41,447 nucleotides of DNA from Ophiocordyceps camponoti-saundersi (nom. inval.) (taxonomy: Eukaryota > Ascomycota > Sordariomycetes > Hypocreales > Ophiocordycipitaceae): NCBI GenBank assembly GCA_003339415.1, contig PDHQ01000296.1, positions 1-41,447 on the forward strand, in the 5' to 3' direction. A model generated the notes under the pieces. The model was not told where the DNA came from. It saw only the letters and a program-made list of their open reading frames with translations, and made no database searches. Within the stretch, counting starts at the first letter, position 1. Every line of letters starts with the position of its first letter. The position numbers and the translations under genes are program-made. Shown one piece after another: positions 36,214 to 41,447 of the stretch.

Positions 36214-36612
36214 CCTAACCCCTAGGGGATAAGAAATATAGTAAATAAGTTTATTTTAAAAAGGATAAGAGTAATTAGGGAGTTTATCTCTTAAGGAATA
36301 AAAATAGTAGTAAATAAGTTTATAGCTTAGGGAATAAGAAAAGAAATAAGTAAGTTTATAAGTAAATAGGTTTATTTAATAAGGGATAGGAAGAGGAGTA
36401 AATAGGTTTATAAGTAAAAGGGTTTATCTCTTAAGGAATAAAAATAAAGTAAATAAGTTTATTCTTTTAGGGATAAGAAAAGTAATAAACGAGAACGAGT
36501 TTATACTTAGGAGAAAGAAAAGTAGTTAGCGAGTTTAACTTTAGGGGAGAAAAAGGGTAATTACTTAGCTTATCTTATAGTTTATAAAAGGAGTAGTTAA
36601 TAGGTTTCTATA
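36214..36612 (+). repeat. 36-bp minisatellite, array 2 (about 10-11 units)
   Basis: Same unit as array 1, with more length variation: some units are shortened to a GTTTATAAGTAAA form. The last unit passes into the flank TAGTTAATAGGTTTCTAT, identical to the array 1 junction. Array 2 starts about 250 bp after the end of family B copy 4. Confidence 0.8.
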
Positions 36613-36985
36613 ACCTTAGTATTAATATTAAATACTAGCGTAATATTTAGCTAGATTTTAAAGATATAGAAATATTACTTAAGTAAATTTCTTATAAAGT
36701 TAAACGCTATAATAAGTAAAACTATACGCTTAATAGCTTATAATAAAAAATTAAGTTATAGTATATTTTATAAAAATATTTTATAAATAGAATTTAACGA
36801 TAAGAACTTATAATAATATTATAAGATTTAAGGAGTTACTTTAGAGCTATCTAAATAATAAGTTTATAAATAAGCTTCCTAATATAATTATAAATCTTTC
36901 GAAAAGGAGCTATAAAATAATTTAGGATTTCTCTTATTATAGAAGTAGTTAGGCTAAAAAGTAATTATAGACGAAGCTTACTATT
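36613..36985 (+). repeat. Second copy of the 30-kb element's 5' region, first part
   Basis: Matches 30,079-30,470 with RIP-type differences and small indels, for example near 36,880. The similarity stops near 36,985 and resumes at about 37,985. Confidence 0.65.
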
Positions 36986-37984
36986 AAGGATAAACTTAGT
37001 AGGTACTTACGTAACTAAGCTAGTTTAGCGGGGTTAAAAGGATACTCCCGAAGAAAGGAAAAAAAAGAAGAAAAAGGGAAAAAGGGATAAAGGGGTAATT
37101 CCGTATAATTCCTAGAAATTTAAAAAACGTAAAATTAAAAAAGCTAAGGGAGGAAAGAATCTATAATAGGTAGCCTTACCTTACTAAGTCTAAATACGCT
37201 TACAGCGACTAACTTTATATAAAAGGGCTTACGGCTACTTTAAGTCTTCTTACTAAAGGTAGGAAATTAACCCCTTCTTATAAGTATAAATCTAACCCTT
37301 TTTAGGTCCTTTAGCCCCTTTTAGCTAAGCGAATACTAATTAATTAGATTTATTAAATTAGGTAAGTAAGATTAAATAACCTTTCTAAACCTTATAGTCC
37401 TAACCGGCTTATATAACTTAGTAGGTCCTTATAAGCTTATACGGACTAAATAGTCCTATATACTTTCTTAAGATAGTTTTCTTTATAAGGGCTATATATA
37501 TATATAGGTAAGAGTGCTTATTACTCCCGCGAAACTAAGAGGCCTCTTCTTCTTTATCCTTATAGCTTAGTAGCTAAGTTAGCTTCTTTATTATTATAAG
37601 TATAAAATTATTATACTTATTTATTACCTTCTATAATAATAGCGCTCTAGTAAGCGTAATTATACTAATAAGATTAAAAATATATCTATTAGATAAGCTA
37701 TTCGATACTAATATCGAGGGATCCTAAAAAAGAGTATACTTATTATCGCAATACCCTCTTATATATAACGTATATAGAGGGTAGATATCTAAAAACTAAA
37801 TACTTATTTAAATATATAAAGTAATAAATAAGGAATATAAAAAGTAAAGTAAGGAGTTATAAGATAAGAAGGATCTTATATAAAAGGTCCTTATAACTTA
37901 GGTAAGCTATATATATATTAAGATAAGGCTATAAGGGTAGTATAAGGCTGCGAGGTATTATAAGATTCCTTAATAATATTAAGT
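36986..37984. mobile_element. About 1-kb insertion inside the second 5' copy
   Basis: This segment has no counterpart between the matching points in the 30-kb copy, so it looks like an insertion of about 1 kb, or a remnant left by replacement. It contains an A/G-rich tract at 37,050-37,095 and a pyrimidine-rich middle. The motif GGTCCTTATAA occurs twice (37,432 and 37,888), and a related GGTACTTACGTAA occurs near its left end. No coding frame or terminal inverted repeat could be fixed. Confidence 0.4.
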
Positions 37985-38285
37985 TTAAGTAAGTAAAATA
38001 CTTCTTAGCTAAAGATAATAGTAACTAATCGATATCTTTCTAATAGCTAAGAAAGAATATTACTTACTATAAAGTAAATATAACGGGCATTAACTAAGAG
38101 ATTATTAGTAAACTTAGCTTTAAGTTTATCGTTTAATTAGCTAATTACGCTAAAAGAAATAAGATATATTAATAAATTATCTTTAGAGCTATTCCTATAT
38201 ATTTAGTTTATCGGCTACCTTATATCGAACTATAATAAAACTTTTAAAAAAATATATTAACGAAGGTAAGAATAATTAGTAGTTT
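37985..38285 (+). repeat. Second copy of the 30-kb element's 5' region, second part
   Basis: Matches 30,500-30,770, including TTTCTAATAGCTAAG and TAAGATATATTAA. The similarity ends near 38,285; the rest of the giant ORF is absent here, so this is a 5' fragment. Confidence 0.65.
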
Positions 38286-38439
38286 AGGCTTATAATTAGT
38301 AGCGTTAAAGAATATAGTAAGGTAATTAATAATATAATTATAGTAAAAACGCTAGATTTTATTTACTTTAAAGTAACTGCTAATAAGCTATTTAGAGAAA
38401 TAAAGAAGGATAGTAAAGGTATTATTATAGCGCGGAAGT

Positions 38440-38700
38440 ATTTAATATTATATAGCCTACCTTATAAGCCTCCCTTTTAGTTAGTTAGCGCTGCTAGCTT
38501 TACTTCCTAAGGCCTTAGCCTTATTATATAAACTTAGTAAAATTATAGTTATTATATTAAGAATATTACTATATTTATTAAGGCTGCCTTTTGCTATATA
38601 AGATATAAGAATAGCTTTTTTAGTACTAAGCGCTAAGTATTCTAAATTTGCTTTAATACTAAGCACGAAAATAATAGCTACTATAACTATAATTTTTACT
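38440..38700 (-). repeat. Family E copy 2, with a 61-codon open frame
   Basis: The core matches copies at 19.2 and 39.2 kb. On the minus strand 38,666-38,481 is open for 61 codons, but the first codon is GTG, and the corresponding frame in the 19.2-kb copy has an in-frame TAA, while the 39.2-kb copy is shifted by about one base. I take it as the remnant of a repeat-borne coding sequence in which the usual RIP stops happen to be absent, not as a working gene. Confidence 0.5.
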
Positions 38701-39154
38701 TAACTAGCTTAAGGAATACTCGGAGAGAAGTTTATTAATTAGTAGTTAGTACCTTAAAAGCTTAAACTAAAAGAGAAATAAACTACTAAATATAAGAAGA
38801 GCGGGCTAATATATATAATTAATCTTATAAGTAATATATATAAGATATATTATATTATATTAGTAGCTTATATAAGTATCTAAGTATATATATATATATA
38901 AACTATTTATTAGAGAAGAAAAACTATAAAGCTTAGGGGAAGACCTCTTACTTAATAAGGTTAGCTAGCTTATAAGCCCGATTTATTACGTTAAAAAGCT
39001 TATTTATTATAAGTTATCTATTTAAAGTTATGTTAATTTTAAATAGGGGATAATTATACTTTCTTAGTTCCTATTATATATAAATATTATCTAAGTTTTA
39101 AGTAGTTACGGTATATATATTAGTAAATACTATAGCGAAGATTTTAAATTATAT

Positions 39155-39400
39155 TATAAGAGCTTACTTTATAAACCTCCCTTTTAGTTAGTTAGCGCTA
39201 CTAACTTTACTTCTTAAAGTATAGCTTTATAAAATAAACTTAATAAAATTATTATTATAATTATAAGTATTAGGAATTTTAATACCTTTATTAGTATTAT
39301 TATTAACTTTATAATAAGTTACTTTTATAAGAATACTTTATTACTGTTTTAGTTAGTCCCTAGCCTCGTAGCTATAAGGGTAGTATTAGAAAAAAAGAAC
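39155..39400 (-). repeat. Family E copy 3
   Basis: Carries CCTCCCTTTTAGTTAGTTAG exactly as in copy 2, about 706 bp further on in the same orientation. This spacing could reflect a tandem duplication or a pair of direct repeats around a short segment. Confidence 0.5.
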
Positions 39401-40527
39401 TAATTTTAATTTATATAATTATAAGTAAGTAGGATATAATTAAAGGGGTTATTAAACGTAGAAAGAAAACTCTAATACGAAGATATATATATTTATTTAG
39501 ATTCCCTAATAATAATAGAATAATCTTACTTAGTATATCGCTAGCTTAGAAGCTAGTATTTTTATTCTTAAAAGCCTTTCTTTAAAAACCGCTATTTTTA
39601 TATATATATATATATTATATATATAAGGAAGGCCTCTAAGCTTAAAGGTTAGAGGTTAAGCTCTTTATATTTATAGTTTATATAAATATATATATAATAT
39701 ACTTACTTACGTTCTAACTTTTAGATATATAAATTAATTACTTAGTTTATTTTTTATTCGATATAATATTCCGATTCTATTAGAATCCGTTTAAAATTAT
39801 AACCTTAGTAAGAGGTAACTTATAGTTACTATTTATAAATAGCCCTAAGATAAGTGCTAAGTCCCTTTATAATAAACTTACTTATATATTTCCCCTATTT
39901 TACCTAACTAAAGCTTAGGCGAGTATAACTCTAGCTAAGGAAAAGATTAAGTAGGGTTATAATTTCTACCGGGGTTATCCCGGGGTTATATTATAAATAG
40001 CTAAGTAACTAGCTTACTTATTAAAAGCGAATATCTTATAAGTAATATTTACTAAATTTATTAACTTAATCTTTTAAGTGCTAAGATATATATTATAAAA
40101 AGCGAATATATCTTTCTATTATTATTTACGCGTAATAATATAAATTTAAATAAATAAAGCAATTAGCGATTTTACTAAAAATAAAACTAAAAAGGAATTA
40201 ATATATATATATATAAAAGAAAGAAATATTTAAATATCCTTAATAGCTAATTAGTTAGTAAATCGCAGGTATAGCTATAAGCTACGTAATTATAAGTATA
40301 TAATATATATATAAGATATATATCTTAGCTTACTTATTTACTTATAAAAGGCTATTTTTAAAGAATATATTATCTATTATTATACTTATTATACCTCTTA
40401 TAGCAGGTCTCTATAATAAAAACTAGCGGAGAAAGTCTAAACCTTATATTAGCGAATTATATTATTATTATAAACTTATAGTAGAAAATAATAAAGGAGA
40501 AGTAAGTAAAATATCGTAGCTATAGTG
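39401..40527. other. AT-rich spacer
   Basis: No gene supported. It contains AT microsatellite-like runs (39,600-39,625, 40,200-40,215) and short inverted pieces. Confidence 0.4.
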
Positions 40528-40713
40528 TATAGCGTTTTAAGTAAAGGAAAGAGACGCGTATAGCGTTTCGGAAAAATAAAAAAGATATATATAGTATTTC
40601 GGGTAAATAAAAGAGACGCGTATAGCGTTTCGAATAGATAAAAGAGACGCGTATAGTATTTCGGATAAACGAAAGAGAAATATATAACGCTTTAAGTAAA
40701 CTAAAAAGATATA
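40528..40713 (+). repeat. 31-bp tandem repeat, six units with exact spacing
   Basis: Units begin at 40,528, 40,559, 40,590, 40,621, 40,652 and 40,683, each exactly 31 bp. The form is TATAGCGTTTCGG...AAAAGAGACGCG, and an ACGCGT or its RIP derivative ATATAT lies at each junction. Single further units lie at 40,904-40,934 and 41,250-41,280. Confidence 0.9.
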
Positions 40714-41447
40714 TTTTATCTATATCTTAATCTAAGGAGCGGAAATTAAGTCTTATATTTCGTTAATATAAGTGCGAAAAGATAAGGAGATTAATTATAC
40801 TATATAAAATAATAACTATATACTAAAGATAATAAGTATTTATCCCTTAAAAGATAAGAAAAGAAGTTAACGGGTTTATCTTTTAAGGATAAGAAAAGTA
40901 GCGTATAGCGCTTTAAGTAAACGAAAAAGACGCGTCTTATTTATATTTTAGTTTAAGAAGCGGAAATTAAGTTTTATATTTCGTTAACGTAAATACGAAA
41001 AGATAAGGAGATTAACTATATTATATAGGATAACGACGATATACTTAAAATAATAAGTATTTATCTTTTAGGGGATAAGAAAAGTAATTAATAAGTTTAT
41101 CTTTTAAGAGATAAGAAAAATAATTAATAAGTTTATTTTTTAGGAGATAAGAAAAATAATTAATAAGTTTATCTTTTAAAAGATAAGAAAAATAATTAAT
41201 AAGTTAATCTTATAAAAGATAATTAAAAAGAAATAAGCTAATTATTATATATAGCACTTTAAATAAATTAAAAAAACGCGTCTTATCTATATTTTAGTTT
41301 AAGAAGTAAGAGTTAAGTTATATATTTTATTAATATAAATACGAAAAAATAAGGAGATTAACTATATTATATAGAATAACGATAATATACCTAAAATAAT
41401 AAGTATTTATCCCCTAAAAAATAAGGAGAGTAGTTAATAAGTTTATC
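40714..41447 (+). repeat. Composite satellite: 31-bp unit, 130-bp block and 36-bp units, three cycles
   Basis: A block of about 130 bp is present three times (40,714-40,844, 40,935-41,065, 41,281-41,411). Each copy is preceded by a 31-bp unit and followed by units of the same 36-bp minisatellite seen at 29.7 and 36.2 kb (about 1.6, 5 and at least 1 units). The third cycle runs off the window end. Shared parts are AAGGAGATTAA and AATAATAAGTATTTATC. Differences between the three blocks are largely RIP-type. Confidence 0.85.

Noticed and set aside
38481..38666. 61-codon minus-strand ORF as a working gene
   Set aside because: It starts with GTG, lies in repeat family E, and the same frame is broken in the other two copies.
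1..41447. Mitochondrial, organellar or AT-rich bacterial DNA
   Set aside because: Very low GC could suggest it, but CpG is common and only CA/TG are depleted. There are no rRNA, tRNA or standard organelle genes, and bacterial DNA would show intact ORFs.
40528..41447. Telomere repeat
   Set aside because: Units are 31 and 36 bp and lack TTAGGG-type arrays; a subtelomeric satellite remains possible but is not shown.

Overview
The window looks like a heavily mutated, AT-rich block of a filamentous ascomycete genome (Pezizomycotina), of the kind left by repeat-induced point mutation (RIP). Almost everywhere CA and TG are missing and TA is in excess on both strands, while CG, CC, GG and AG remain common. 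That is the footprint of C-to-T change at CpA on both strands. It removes ATG, TGG and CAN codons and turns CAA/CAG into TAA/TAG, so conventional ORF finding sees almost nothing. I see no intact gene, rRNA, tRNA or CRISPR array. The species cannot be named from this sequence.

Reading the frames by hand, treating in-frame TAA/TAG as former Gln codons (or Trp, where TGG was hit), shows that much of the window is former protein-coding DNA. Three long intron-less frames lie on the + strand at about 0.36-3.2 kb, 5.05-8.85 kb and 9.6-12.4 kb (the last is broken by an assembly gap). Another frame of about 1,500 codons lies at 30.8-35.4 kb. Shorter minus-strand remnants lie at 13.06-13.48 and 20.85-21.68 kb, and a plus-strand one at 22.64-23.35 kb. 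I could not assign any of them to a family. Their frames run for kilobases with little or no frameshift, so decay has been mostly by substitution.

The rest is repeats. Family A (about 1.2-1.6 kb, coding) has one minus copy (13.85-15.27 kb) and three plus copies (15.4-16.65, 17.04-18.65, 19.6-20.65 kb); the minus copy and the second plus copy form a large inverted pair. Family B (about 0.5-0.6 kb) has four same-strand copies (24.4, 25.3, 27.2, 35.3 kb). Family E is a short core at 19.2, 38.5 and 39.2 kb.

A 36-bp minisatellite precedes the long 30.8-35.4 kb frame (29.74-30.08 kb). It recurs at 36.2-36.6 kb ahead of a second, interrupted copy of that element's 5' end, giving a head-to-tail arrangement. 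It recurs again inside a composite satellite at 40.5-41.4 kb, where it alternates with a 31-bp unit and a conserved block of about 130 bp, running off the window end. Near the left end (184-358) a cluster of GTGATTT/AAATCAC motifs keeps its CA and TG and marks a sharp border to the mutated DNA. The 10-N gap at 11,198-11,207 is flanked by poly-G runs and a duplicated segment and is probably an assembly artefact.
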